52,445 nt of DNA from Verrucomicrobiaceae bacterium (GCA_028293825.1 JAQGNY010000045.1:1-52445); one strand, 5' to 3'. Shown: positions 1 to 7,929, counted from the stretch's first letter. Notes: a model not told the origin generated them from the sequence alone. A program made the numbers and translations.

Positions 1-72
1 CAAAAAACCGCAAACACAAGCGGTAGTCTTGGTGCGGTGTCTGGTTTAACGCTGAAAAGGGTGGTCGATTAA
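1..72 (+). CDS. 3' end of an upstream gene (partial, unidentified)
   Basis: Frame 1 is open from the first base and ends at TAA 70-72, giving 23 residues that finish in LTLKRVVD. The piece is too short to identify. In Pseudomonas putida the gene before the Hpt gene and fliK in this cluster is a response regulator of the HsbR type, so a regulator tail is possible. That rests on gene order only. The open frame could also be chance. Confidence 0.3.
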   Translation, partial: QKTANTSGSLGAVSGLTLKRVVD

Positions 73-127
73 GTCGATTATTGATGCTGATTAGAGCGGC
101 GCGATGTTTGGCTTGGGGTGAAAAGAC

Positions 128-472
128 ATGACTTCGACACAGCATTTGAATCCCGATGTATTGCAAGAATTACGAATGGTGATGGGCACCGAGTTCACCA
201 CGCTGCTGCGAACATTCGATCTCGATAGCGAACAACGTATCGCGGCAATTGCTGCTGCATTGGAAGGCGTCGATGCCAATGCATTGCGGCGCGCGGCACA
301 CAGTTTTAAAGGCAGCGCGGGGAATATGGGCGCTACGCGCGTATCGGATTTATGCCGCCAGCTGGAAGAGTTGGGCCGCAACGAAACCATTGCCGGTGCG
401 GACGTGCTACTCCAACAATTGCGTGCCGAGTTCGCTCAGGTACAGCGCGAAATCAACGACATCAAAGCCTGA
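128..472 (+). CDS. Hpt-domain phosphotransfer protein (HptB-like)
   Basis: This 114-residue protein is a single histidine phosphotransfer domain. The signature is HSFKGSAGNMGA, in which the His is the expected phosphoacceptor, and the rest is helical (for example LCRQLEELGR). Such proteins relay phosphate between hybrid sensor kinases and response regulators in the cytoplasm. The ATG follows a GGGGTG-like ribosome site. The gene lies just upstream of fliK, the position of HptB-type genes in P. putida, where the pathway links motility and biofilm formation. The family call is firm. The exact partner kinases and regulator are inferred. Confidence 0.85.
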   Translation: MTSTQHLNPDVLQELRMVMGTEFTTLLRTFDLDSEQRIAAIAAALEGVDANALRRAAHSFKGSAGNMGATRVSDLCRQLEELGRNETIAGADVLLQQLRAEFAQVQREINDIKA

Positions 473-512
473 TTTCGTCATTTCTTAAATCTCGTTTTCC
501 TCAGCCCGCGGT

Positions 513-528
513 TGGCAATCTTCTTGCT
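513..528 (+). promoter_or_regulatory. sigma-54 promoter, fliK
   Basis: TGGCAA, five bases, then TTGCT. The GG and GC doublets have the exact -24/-12 spacing of RpoN promoters. The predicted start of transcription near 540 leaves a short leader before the fliK ATG at 568. It sits in the gap between the Hpt gene and fliK. FleQ dependence is inferred from the flagellar context. Confidence 0.65.
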
Positions 529-567
529 CTGTTCCTCTCACCGAACATTTCGGCCGAGGAATAATTC

Positions 568-1911
568 ATGACCGTAAGCGCTACATCATCATCCGTCGTG
601 CTACTGAGCAGCCCTGTCGACCCCGCTAAAATTGCTGCACCGGCGTCCTCCGGCGCTGGCGCGAAAGCCAACGGCGACGAGGGTGTCGATGGTTTTCAGC
701 TGTTGTTGGCGCAGGCGACTGAAGGTGCTTCCGCCACCACCGAGCAAGGCGGATTACTGACTGGAAAGACGCCGAAAACGCCGACCGCCACCACGCAAGC
801 GGCAAGCGAAGACGGCAATGCGTTGCCGCTGCTTGCCGATCTGTTGCCACTTGCCCAGACCGCTGCCGGCGGCGATGCGAAAACGTCGACGCCCGATACC
901 GACAAAGACAAGACCACGGCTAAAACCGGCAAAGGTGCTAAAGACGGCGACGATAAAACCGACGCGGCAGTGACCTTGTTGACGACCTTGCCGATCGCGC
1001 CATTGCCGACACCGGCGCCGGTTGCCCTGCCGGCCGGTGTCGCGCTGACTGCACAGCCCGCATTGCCGGCAACTTCAACCGCGTCGACCGATCCGCTTGC
1101 CCAGGCGGCTGCGGTGCAAGGGGCCGGACAAATTGTGGACGACGGCAGCAGCGATTTAACTGCGCAGGTTTTAAAAGGCAGCGGTGTTGGAGCGCGAGCG
1201 ACCGATGCTAAAGGCGGCTCTACCGATGCAACTGCGGCGGCCGATGCTTCCACGGATAGCGGTATTGCGGCGTTGATAAAAGCCAGCGCCGATAATCAAA
1301 CACCGACAAAAACTGGCGACGAGTCGAAATTCGACGCATTGATAAAACAACTCGATACGACGGCGTCGTCATCTTCAGCGTCATCCACAACCAATGTCAC
1401 CGTCGAAGCGGGTAAAGCGTTGCAGCAACCGGCACAGGCTTCTGCAGCTAACAACAATGCGACCGCGACTGTGTCGATACCCGTCGCCGCCGATGGCTGG
1501 ACCGATGCGGTCACCGATAAAGTGATGTGGTTCAGTGCGAATAAAATTAACAGCGCGGAAATTCATTTAAATCCGCCGGATCTGGGTCCGCTGCAAGTTC
1601 GCATCAGCACGCAACACGATCAAACCACGGTGTATTTCACCAGCCAACACGCGGCGGTTCGCGATGCGCTCGATCAGGCATTGCCGCGGCTGCGCGACAT
1701 GATGAACAGTCAGGGCATGCAATTACTCGATGCCGGCGTCGGGGGTCAGAGCACGGCGCAACAACAAAATTATCGCGGCAACAGCGAAGGCCAGGCGCGT
1801 TCGTCTAACAAAGGATTTTTTGGCGATTCGATCGACAGCGCAGAACCGATCGCGACTACATCAATTATTGCGTCGCGATTATCGCGTTCGGCCATCGACG
1901 CGTATGCGTAA
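568..1911 (+). CDS. fliK: flagellar hook-length control protein FliK
   Basis: FliK is the secreted molecular ruler that measures hook length and makes FlhB switch export from hook to filament substrates. The 447-residue product has the usual plan. A long Ala/Thr/Asp-rich, low-complexity N-terminal two thirds is followed by a conserved C-terminal Flg_hook domain at about residues 305-400, with LNPPDLGPLQVRI and a region around RDALDQALPRLRDMM. GAGGA precedes the ATG at a good distance. A sigma-54 site lies upstream and a hairpin terminator downstream, so fliK may be a unit of its own. Its partner FlhB is encoded at 7930. A second FliK-like gene lies at 25084-26799. Confidence 0.92.
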   Translation: MTVSATSSSVVLLSSPVDPAKIAAPASSGAGAKANGDEGVDGFQLLLAQATEGASATTEQGGLLTGKTPKTPTATTQAASEDGNALPLLADLLPLAQTAAGGDAKTSTPDTDKDKTTAKTGKGAKDGDDKTDAAVTLLTTLPIAPLPTPAPVALPAGVALTAQPALPATSTASTDPLAQAAAVQGAGQIVDDGSSDLTAQVLKGSGVGARATDAKGGSTDATAAADASTDSGIAALIKASADNQTPTKTGDESKFDALIKQLDTTASSSSASSTTNVTVEAGKALQQPAQASAANNNATATVSIPVAADGWTDAVTDKVMWFSANKINSAEIHLNPPDLGPLQVRISTQHDQTTVYFTSQHAAVRDALDQALPRLRDMMNSQGMQLLDAGVGGQSTAQQQNYRGNSEGQARSSNKGFFGDSIDSAEPIATTSIIASRLSRSAIDAYA

Positions 1912-1978
1912 TTTGAGCAGCGCTTGAACTGATATCGATAGTTTTTAAAACAGCGAACAAGATCAATCCGCGCAGTAC

Positions 1979-2013
1979 ACGCAGCAAATTATTTATTGCT
2001 GCGTTCCTTTTCT
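1979..2013 (+). terminator. Rho-independent terminator after fliK
   Basis: A perfect 9-bp stem, ACGCAGCAA (1979-1987) with TTGCTGCGT (1996-2004), encloses an 8-base loop and is followed by the T-rich TCCTTTTCT. It stands about 70 bases after the fliK stop and before the fliL promoter. The spacer 1912-2209 otherwise shows only the sigma-54 site at 2155. Confidence 0.7.
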
Positions 2014-2154
2014 AATTTAAACACGTAGGCCGCGACTCGCTTGTTGAGTCGGGCCTTTGCGTTACACTTCAATCGGTGCGATGGTTCGCACCCTGCAAAA
2101 ATTCAGCGCGCTGTTAATTACGCGTTGTTTTCTCAATTAATGACGTTAATTCCG

Positions 2155-2170
2155 TGGCATAGGTTTTGCT
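2155..2170 (+). promoter_or_regulatory. sigma-54 promoter, fliL operon
   Basis: TGGCAT, AGGTT, TTGCT is a close match to the -24/-12 consensus with exact spacing. Transcription would start near 2182. That places the possible GTG start of fliL at 2177 upstream of the transcript and supports the ATG at 2210. The promoter probably drives fliLMNOPQR. Confidence 0.75.
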
Positions 2171-2209
2171 CTTTCGGTGTTAACGCCGTATAACCGTCGG
2201 AAGTTTGGC

Positions 2210-2782
2210 ATGGCTGAAGAAGAAACATCGGAAGAGCAGGACGCGGAATCGGCCGAAGCGGCGGTTGCGGCTGCAGCGAAGAAAAAGAAATTAATGATGC
2301 TCGGCGGCATGGTGCTCGTGCTGCTGTTAGTTGCGGGCGGCGGTACGGTATTCGCGTTGAAGTTTTTCGGCAATAAACCCGCCGCCGAACAAGCTGCTGC
2401 AACCGATGAAAAACACGAAGAAAAAGCCGGTGAACATGATGAAGCCGGTAAAGAATCCAGCAAGGTCTCAATTTACGACGCGCTGGATCCGGCTTTTTTA
2501 GCGAACTTTATGGTGGCGGGGCGCCAGCATTATTTGCAGATATCGCTGACCGTATTGGCGCGCGATGAAGCCGGTATCGCTGCGCTGCACACGCACATGC
2601 CGCTGGTGCGTAATCGTATCGTGATGCTGCTCAGCGGCGAGGTTTACGACAATTTGCAAACGGATGCCGGTCGTGTCGAATTGCAAAAGAAATTGTTGGA
2701 TGCGATTCGCGAAATTCTCAACAAAGAAACCGGCAAGCCCGGTATCGAGCAGGTGTTTTTTACCAATTTCGTGATGCAGTAG
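2210..2782 (+). CDS. fliL: flagellar basal body-associated protein FliL
   Basis: FliL is a single-pass inner-membrane protein that surrounds the stators at the motor. The 190-residue product has an acidic, Glu/Ala-rich cytoplasmic N-terminus and a Lys-rich stop just before one membrane helix (MMLGGMVLVLLLVAGGGTVF). The periplasmic domain has the usual FliL end, with IREILNKETGKPGIEQVFFT and a closing NFVMQ. A longer reading from GTG 2177 is possible but would begin before the predicted transcript. The ATG at 2210 has GGAAG six bases upstream. It is the first gene of the C-ring and export operon. Confidence 0.92.
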   Translation: MAEEETSEEQDAESAEAAVAAAAKKKKLMMLGGMVLVLLLVAGGGTVFALKFFGNKPAAEQAAATDEKHEEKAGEHDEAGKESSKVSIYDALDPAFLANFMVAGRQHYLQISLTVLARDEAGIAALHTHMPLVRNRIVMLLSGEVYDNLQTDAGRVELQKKLLDAIREILNKETGKPGIEQVFFTNFVMQ

Positions 2783-2899
2783 TTGCTTGAATTTTGCGCA
2801 ATAGCGAGAGTGTTAGATTGCATGCGAAAAGAGTAGTCATTCGATAGCAATGCCAAACAGTCGATCAAAAAAATATAGACTCCAGCAAACGTAGTCCAA

Positions 2900-2990
2900 A
2901 GAAACGTAATGGTCAGAAAAATTACCAACAGAAAAAGCACTAATAGAAAAAGTACGCCAGAAAAACGTAACCGTAATAAAACGTAAAAAG
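2900..2990 (+). repeat. degenerate 15-16 bp tandem array, fliL-fliM spacer
   Basis: Six A-rich units begin near 2900, 2915, 2930, 2945, 2959 and 2975. They share AGAAAAA followed by a short GTAAC- or TTACC-like part. Unit length is 15, 15, 15, 14 and 16 bases. The array ends about 15 bases before the fliM start. The sequence is simple, so chance A-richness is part of the picture, but the spacing is regular. Confidence 0.55.
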
Positions 2991-3005
2991 CAGCGAGAGT
3001 TCAAC

Positions 3006-3977
3006 GTGCAAGATTTACTGTCACAGGAAGAGATCGACGCGCTATTGCACGGCGTGGACGACGGCAATGTCGATACCGAGCCGGAGTTAATTGCCGGCGA
3101 GGCGCGCTCGTACGATTTGACCAGTCAGGATCGAATCGTGCGCGGCCGCATGCCGACGCTGGAAATGATTAACGAACGTTTCGCGCGCTATACCCGCATC
3201 GCCTTATTTAATTTGTTGCGCCGCAGCGCCGATGTCGCCGTCGGTGGTATTCAGATTCAAAAATTCGGCGAATACGTGCACACGCTGTATGTTCCAACCA
3301 GTTTGAATATGGTCAAGCTGCGCCCATTGCGCGGCACCGGTTTAATTATTCTCGATGCGAAATTGGTTTTTAAACTGGTCGACAATTTTTTCGGTGGCGA
3401 TGGTCGTCACGCCAAAATTGAAGGACGCGAATTTACCCCGACCGAATTGCGTGTCGTGCAAATGGTATTGCAGCAGGCATTTATCGATTTGAAAGAGGCG
3501 TGGAAAACCATCATGCCGATCGAGTTCGAATACGTGAACTCGGAAGTGAATCCATCGATGGCGAATATTGTCAGCCCCAGTGAAGTGGTTGTGGTCAGTA
3601 CCTTTCACGTCGAACTGGACGGCGGTGGCGGCGACATGCACATCACGTTGCCGTATTCGATGATCGAACCGATTCGCGAAACGCTAGATGCCGGTATGCA
3701 GAGCGACGTCGACGATCTCGACGAGCGCTGGGTGCGCGCATTGCGTGAAGATGTGGTCGGTGCGGCGGTCGAAATCAACGGCACTATCGCCGATAAAGAA
3801 GTCGCGTTGCGCGACATTATCGATCTCGAAGCGGGCGATGTAATCCCCATCGACCTGTCGGAAAAATTAGTTCTTACCGCCAATGGCGTGCCGATTTTGT
3901 ACGCGCGGTTGGGCCAATCGCGCGGCAATTTGGCGCTGCAAATATTGGAGAAATTCGATCGTGGCAGCGGCACTTAA
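3006..3977 (+). CDS. fliM: flagellar motor switch protein FliM
   Basis: FliM is the middle C-ring protein that binds phospho-CheY and helps set the direction of rotation. The 323-residue product starts at GTG with GCGAGAG upstream. It opens with the CheY-binding peptide LSQEEIDALLHG (residues 5-16), continues with the CheC-like middle domain (about 45-230, with YTRIALFNLLRRSADV) and ends in a SpoA/FliN-like domain (about 245-320). Length is typical. Related EIDALL-type peptides occur in FliN, CheZ and CheA of this window. Confidence 0.95.
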   Translation: MQDLLSQEEIDALLHGVDDGNVDTEPELIAGEARSYDLTSQDRIVRGRMPTLEMINERFARYTRIALFNLLRRSADVAVGGIQIQKFGEYVHTLYVPTSLNMVKLRPLRGTGLIILDAKLVFKLVDNFFGGDGRHAKIEGREFTPTELRVVQMVLQQAFIDLKEAWKTIMPIEFEYVNSEVNPSMANIVSPSEVVVVSTFHVELDGGGGDMHITLPYSMIEPIRETLDAGMQSDVDDLDERWVRALREDVVGAAVEINGTIADKEVALRDIIDLEAGDVIPIDLSEKLVLTANGVPILYARLGQSRGNLALQILEKFDRGSGT

Positions 3978-3991
3978 TGCTGCGATCCCTT

Positions 3992-4039
3992 GTATTTAGA
4001 ATTACTGGTATTTGGAATTATTGGTATTTGGTTTTTAAC
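3992..4039 (+). repeat. three 16-bp tandem units, fliM-fliN spacer
   Basis: Three consecutive 16-base units start at 3992, 4008 and 4024: GTATTTAGAATTACTG, GTATTTGGAATTATTG and GTATTTGGTTTTTAAC. The first two differ at three positions and the third shares its first half. They begin 15 bases after the fliM stop and end 70 bases before fliN. Confidence 0.75.
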
Positions 4040-4109
4040 GCTGAATGTGTGGCGATAAAAAATTGATGTACAGCGACATAGGGCGTTCGCGCCCGGTAGA
4101 GGATAACGC

Positions 4110-4562
4110 ATGAGCGACGATCTCGATCAAGACAAAATGGCCGACGAATGGGCCGCGGCGATGGCCGAGCAGGGCGATGACGAACAGGCTGATATCGACG
4201 CGTTGCTCGCGGGCGGCGCGGCGGAAAGCAAACCGCCGGCGGAGCGTGTGCATCTCGATGAATTTGACGCGGCGGGACGCAGCAATCGCGGCGGCAACGG
4301 CGCGCCCGATCTCGATGTGATTCTCGATATTCCGGTGCGGATTTCGATGGAAGTCGGCAACACGCAAATTACCATTCGCAATTTGCTGCAATTAAACCAG
4401 GGCTCTGTCATCGAACTCGATCGTCTTGCTGGCGAGCCGCTCGATGTATTAGTTAACGGCACATTGATCGCGCACGGCGAAGTGGTGGTGGTGAACGAAC
4501 GCTTCGGCATTCGCATGACCGACGTTATCAGTCCGTCCGAACGCATTAAAAAACTGCGTTGA
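4110..4562 (+). CDS. fliN: flagellar motor switch protein FliN
   Basis: FliN forms the bottom of the C-ring and docks the FliH-FliI export ATPase complex. The 150-residue product has an acidic N-terminal extension carrying DEQADIDALLAGG (about residues 23-35), which resembles the FliM and CheZ peptides. It ends in a SpoA domain (about 72-148) with ISMEVGNTQITIRNLLQL and the closing FGIRMTDVISPSERIKKL. GAGGA precedes the ATG. It is longer than the shortest FliN proteins only through the extension. Confidence 0.94.
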   Translation: MSDDLDQDKMADEWAAAMAEQGDDEQADIDALLAGGAAESKPPAERVHLDEFDAAGRSNRGGNGAPDLDVILDIPVRISMEVGNTQITIRNLLQLNQGSVIELDRLAGEPLDVLVNGTLIAHGEVVVVNERFGIRMTDVISPSERIKKLR

Positions 4563-4569
4563 GTTTTTT

Positions 4570-5022
4570 GTGAAAACGCCGCCGCTTTTACCTTCCTTTT
4601 TCTTTTCGGTTTTTTATCGCGCGCGCTTAGCACTGACGCTGGCATCGCTGTTGCCGTTCTCGGCGTATGCAGTGGATGCGCCGGCGCAATCCGCTCCGGC
4701 AGTTGTTCCCAGTCCGTTGAATATGGTGTGGGGAATTTTATTTCTACTCGCGCTGGTCGCCGGTGCCTGGTGGTTGGTGCGGCGCAGCGGTGGGTTGCCG
4801 TTGCAGAGCGGGCGCGGTATGAAAGTTATCGCAACGCTGACGCTGGGGCCGCGCGAGCGCGTCGTGTTAATTGAAATCGCCGGTGAGCAATGGTTACTCG
4901 GCGTGGCACCTGGCAATGTCAATTTATTGCATCGCTTTGAGCAGCCGATTTTGACAGGTCCGAACGACGACGATTTCGGCAGCAAGATCCGCGCGGTATT
5001 GCAGCAGGGGCTGCGCAAATGA
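4570..5022 (+). CDS. fliO: flagellar export apparatus protein FliO
   Basis: FliO is a small membrane protein that helps assemble the FliP ring of the export gate. The 150-residue product starts at GTG eight bases after the fliN stop. It has a signal-like N-terminus ([15 protein letters not shown]), a membrane helix ([19 protein letters not shown]) and a basic FliO/MopB-like cytoplasmic domain with [20 protein letters not shown]. No strong ribosome site is seen, so coupling to fliN is likely. Its stop overlaps the fliP start as ATGA. Confidence 0.88.
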   Translation: MKTPPLLPSFFFSVFYRARLALTLASLLPFSAYAVDAPAQSAPAVVPSPLNMVWGILFLLALVAGAWWLVRRSGGLPLQSGRGMKVIATLTLGPRERVVLIEIAGEQWLLGVAPGNVNLLHRFEQPILTGPNDDDFGSKIRAVLQQGLRK

Positions 5023-5852
5023 TTTCGATGTTCATGTTGCTGCAGCGCTGTAAGCAATTGCAGCAAATAATATTCGCACTAACACTTCTGGTCAGCGGCG
5101 TATTCGCTACGTCGATCGCGCAAGCCGCGCCGACCAATCCAGCCGTGCCGACGGCAACAAAGAGCAGTAATTTGTTGCCGGGTATTCCCGCTGTGCAAGT
5201 GCGTACCAATGCCAACGGCACGCAGGATTACACGGTAACGCTGCAGATTCTCGCGATAATGACGGCGCTGACGCTACTGCCGTCGCTGTTGATGATGATG
5301 ACGGCTTTCACGCGCATCATCATTGTGTTGTCGATTTTACGTCAGGCGCTCGGCATGCAAACCGCGCCGTCAAATCAAATTCTGCTCGGCCTGTCGTTGT
5401 TCCTGACTATTTTTATTATGCAGCCGGTATTCGATCGCGTGAACGAAGATGCGTTACGTCCTTATCTCGACGAACAAATCACGGCGATGGAAGCATTGGA
5501 GCGCGCCGAAAAGCCGTTTCAAACATTTATGTTGAAGCAGACACGCGAATCCGACATCGCATTGTTCATGCGTATTGCCAATAAACCGGCAGTGGCCACG
5601 CCAGAGGAATTACCGTTTTTCGTGCTGACGCCGGCCTTCTTAACCAGTGAATTAAAAACGGCATTTCAAATCGGCTTCGTACTATTCATTCCGTTTTTAA
5701 TTATCGATTTGGTCGTCGCCAGCGTGTTGATGGCTATGGGGATGATGATGCTATCGCCGGTAATTATTTCGCTGCCATTCAAAATTATGTTGTTCGTGCT
5801 GGTGGATGGCTGGGCTTTAGTTATCGGCAGTCTCGCATCGAGTTTCGGATAG
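5019..5852 (+). CDS. fliP: flagellar export gate protein FliP
   Basis: FliP forms the core of the type III export gate. The 277-residue product has a cleavable-looking signal (residues 1-36, ending in ATSIAQA), then membrane helices. The family signature [20 protein letters not shown] is followed by [20 protein letters not shown], and the C-terminus contains [18 protein letters not shown] and [17 protein letters not shown]. The start overlaps the fliO stop by four bases, so translation is probably coupled. Confidence 0.96.
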   Translation: MISMFMLLQRCKQLQQIIFALTLLVSGVFATSIAQAAPTNPAVPTATKSSNLLPGIPAVQVRTNANGTQDYTVTLQILAIMTALTLLPSLLMMMTAFTRIIIVLSILRQALGMQTAPSNQILLGLSLFLTIFIMQPVFDRVNEDALRPYLDEQITAMEALERAEKPFQTFMLKQTRESDIALFMRIANKPAVATPEELPFFVLTPAFLTSELKTAFQIGFVLFIPFLIIDLVVASVLMAMGMMMLSPVIISLPFKIMLFVLVDGWALVIGSLASSFG

Positions 5853-5894
5853 TTAAGCTACTGCACTTAACGTCTGCCGCGTTTAGAGGTTTAT

Positions 5895-6164
5895 ATGTCA
5901 CCCGACGTTATCATCGACTTATTCGCCCAAGCTTTTATGCTCATCATCATGATGGTGTGCGTATTGGTGGTGCCCGGTTTAATTGTCGGTTTGATCGTCA
6001 GTACGTTTCAGGCCGCGACGCAAATCAACGAACAGACGCTGAGCTTTTTACCGCGTTTGATTGTGACAATTGTCGCGGTGATGGTCACAGGTCCCTGGTT
6101 GCTGACCAAGCTCACCGATTTCACCAATAACTTGCTGATGAATATTACGCATTACATTGGCTGA
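5895..6164 (+). CDS. fliQ: flagellar export gate protein FliQ
   Basis: FliQ is a two-helix membrane component of the export gate, with FliP and FliR. The 89-residue product starts MSPDVIIDLFAQAFML and has two hydrophobic helices separated by the conserved FQAATQINEQTLSFLPR segment. AGAGG lies upstream of the ATG. Length and order (after fliP, before fliR) match the family exactly. Confidence 0.95.
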   Translation: MSPDVIIDLFAQAFMLIIMMVCVLVVPGLIVGLIVSTFQAATQINEQTLSFLPRLIVTIVAVMVTGPWLLTKLTDFTNNLLMNITHYIG

Positions 6165-6191
6165 ACGTTTTGCGTTGCCGGAGTCGCCGCG

Positions 6192-6962
6192 TTGTTTCAG
6201 CTCGATATCGCTACCTTACAAAATTGGCTTCATTTACTTCTGTGGCCGCTGATGCGTATCAGCGCCTTCTGCATGGTCGCGCCGATTTTCAGCGCCGCAT
6301 TTGTGCCGCCGCGCGTGCGTCTGATTTTTTCGATTTTGTTGACGTTGATTATCGCGCCGACGCTACAGAATCTGCCGCACCCCGATATGTTGTCGCTGGA
6401 AAGCGTGTTAATGGTCGCGCAGCAATTATTGATCGGCATCGGCCTCGCGCTATTTTTGCAAATGCTGATGCAGGCCTTCGTGGTGTCGGGACAATTTATC
6501 GCGACGCAAATGGGCTTGGGGTTTTCCTCGCTTAACGATCCGATGAATGGCGTGTCGGTGACGACGGTCAGTCAGTTGTATCTGATGATGGCGACGTTGC
6601 TGTTTCTCTCGCTTAACGGTCATCTGGTGATGATCGATGTATTGATCGAAAGTTTTCGCACGCTGCCGGTCGGGATGGAAATCGGCGACAACCGCCTGCA
6701 AACATTATTTGGCTGGGGCAGTTGGATGTTCGCCGCCGCGTTAATGATGGCGCTGCCGGCGGTGACGGCGCTGTTGATCATTAACTGCAGTCTCGGCGTC
6801 GTCACCCGGGCCGCGCCGCAATTGAATATTTTCGCGATTGGTTTCCCGCTGATGCTGCTATTGGGCTTTTTGATTTTGTGGACCAGCCTCGGCAACGTGC
6901 TGCCGAATTTCGAGCGCTACAACGGCGAAGTGCTGGACATCATGCGGCAATGGGTCAGCTGA
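6192..6962 (+). CDS. fliR: flagellar export gate protein FliR
   Basis: FliR completes the export gate with FliP and FliQ. The 256-residue product has about six membrane helices and family features such as LLWPLMRISAFCMVAPIF, GLGFSSLNDPMNG and LNIFAIGFPLMLLLG. No ATG or GTG is available between the in-frame fliQ stop and the conserved N-terminus. TTG 6192, eight bases after CGGAG, is therefore the likely start. The gene is the last of the fliL operon. A hairpin and the 21-bp repeat array follow it. Confidence 0.93.
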   Translation: MFQLDIATLQNWLHLLLWPLMRISAFCMVAPIFSAAFVPPRVRLIFSILLTLIIAPTLQNLPHPDMLSLESVLMVAQQLLIGIGLALFLQMLMQAFVVSGQFIATQMGLGFSSLNDPMNGVSVTTVSQLYLMMATLLFLSLNGHLVMIDVLIESFRTLPVGMEIGDNRLQTLFGWGSWMFAAALMMALPAVTALLIINCSLGVVTRAAPQLNIFAIGFPLMLLLGFLILWTSLGNVLPNFERYNGEVLDIMRQWVS

Positions 6963-7044
6963 TTGTTTCGAAGACTGACAGATGGGCCGAGCGGTCGCTA
7001 TTCGCGGGTATGGAGCTTTCGTTAGCGGGTCTGGCGCCGGTGCG

Positions 7045-7084
7045 AGCTATATCTGATTGAGCCGGAGCTCTATCAGATATAGCT
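7045..7084. repeat. perfect 13-bp inverted repeat after fliR
   Basis: AGCTATATCTGAT (7045-7057) pairs perfectly with ATCAGATATAGCT (7072-7084) around a 14-base loop. It lies about 80 bases after the fliR stop, at the left edge of the 21-bp array, and its arms fall in neighbouring array units. There is no T-tract, so it is not a classical terminator. It could still form an RNA hairpin or a palindromic protein site. Confidence 0.7.
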
Positions 7085-7421
7085 AAAGGTTGTTCGAAGT
7101 AGGCTTTAGCTTAATCAAAGTAAGCTCGAGGTCTCTCCAACACAGTTAAAGGTCGCTCGAATTGAGCTTTAACTCAATCAGAGTGAGCTCGGACTTAAAT
7201 ACAGAGAGCTAAAGGTGGCTCCGAGTAAGCTCGAGCTTGCTTTGACGTAGTTAAAGCTCTGAGTGACATAGTTAAAGCTATGAGCGAGTTAGTTATTGCC
7301 ACCTCGGGGCTCCCTTCTGCTTGTTCGAAGCGCGCTTTTTCGAGTGCCGAGCTAGTTAATCCGGGCTCAGAGCTGGTTCTTCCCCGCGCAGAGTCGGCTC
7401 ATCCGAGTTCCGAACTAGCTA
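7060..7421. repeat. 21-bp-period degenerate tandem array, fliR to ABM gene
   Basis: Reading from 7060 in steps of exactly 21 bases gives 17 units (7060, 7081, 7102 and so on to 7396), with a partial one at 7417. Most start AGCT or AGTT and a few GGCT or GGTT. Many carry a C at position 15, A at 18 and G at 19. A 63-base superperiod is visible in 7081-7206: units at 7081, 7144 and 7207 all begin AGYTAAAGG. There is no insertion or deletion although units differ at many positions. The array reaches the stop codon of the minus-strand monooxygenase. Stops interrupt its long frames, so it is probably non-coding. No other gene is seen between 6963 and 7418. Confidence 0.85.
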
Positions 7422-7709
7422 CGCGACCACTTGCAACACGCGCGACACTGGCGGGCTGGCGATGATGGCCATCAGCTGCTCCATGAACGCGGTTTCGGTG
7501 CGCCATTTGATGTAGTTTTCGTAATCGGCCTGTTCGCGCCAGTGTTCGAGAAATAAATAGGTATTGGGGCGGCTCTCGTGACGGCAGGCATTGACACTGA
7601 TGCAGCCGGGAAAGGCGCGCGTCTCCGGGAATGCCTGTTTAATCCCCGCCTCGAAATCCGCAATAAATTCCGGTTTGATGTTCAATTCCAAAATGACGCT
7701 GATACTCAT
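7419..7709 (-). CDS. ABM-domain putative quinol monooxygenase
   Basis: This 96-residue protein is a single antibiotic-biosynthesis-monooxygenase (YgiN-like) domain, a dimeric ferredoxin-like fold. It starts MSISVILELNIKPEF and contains FPGCISVNACRH and FLEHWREQADYENYIKWR, all typical. GGGAGA lies seven bases before the ATG on the minus strand. A longer minus frame runs on into the flhB region but has no such site. The gene is antisense inside a flagellar operon that is otherwise contiguous in relatives, and its stop coincides with the end of the 21-bp array. The substrate is unknown, and a link to motility is not supported. Confidence 0.85.
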   Translation of the reverse strand: MSISVILELNIKPEFIADFEAGIKQAFPETRAFPGCISVNACRHESRPNTYLFLEHWREQADYENYIKWRTETAFMEQLMAIIASPPVSRVLQVVA

Positions 7710-7847
7710 GGTCCGTCTCCCTTCGCTGGGTGATTGTTCGATGATGGTGGCCGCTGTGAGAATTACCGCGGGTGCGGTAGCCGCATGGTACTGAAGCGCG
7801 GTCGCTGCGGTCTCGCTAATTTTGCGGTATTGCGGCTGCAAAGCCTT

Positions 7848-7863
7848 CGGCACAGTCGTTGCT
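7848..7863 (+). promoter_or_regulatory. sigma-54-like promoter, flhB
   Basis: CGGCAC, AGTCG, TTGCT keeps the essential GG and GC doublets at the right spacing. It lies 67 bases before the flhB GTG. It would give flhB its own transcription start downstream of the antisense gene that separates it from fliR. Confidence 0.55.
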
Positions 7864-7929
7864 CTCATCGTTGTAAATCCATTCCGGCGCCAATTAAACG
7901 GCGTCGCACGCAATTGAAGAGAGGGCGGC

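Noticed and set aside
2177-2209. Upstream GTG start for fliL
   Set aside because: It would lie before the transcript start predicted from the sigma-54 site, and the ATG at 2210 has its own ribosome site.
3782-3800. GCCGATAA sequence as a sigma-28 -10 box
   Set aside because: It lies within fliM coding sequence and no -35 element is found at the needed distance.
7280-7465. 61-codon frame with a heptad-like SELV-x-P repeat
   Set aside because: The repeat is the direct result of the 21-bp array being seven codons long. The left part of the array has stops in this frame, there is no ribosome site, and the frame runs into the antisense monooxygenase gene.
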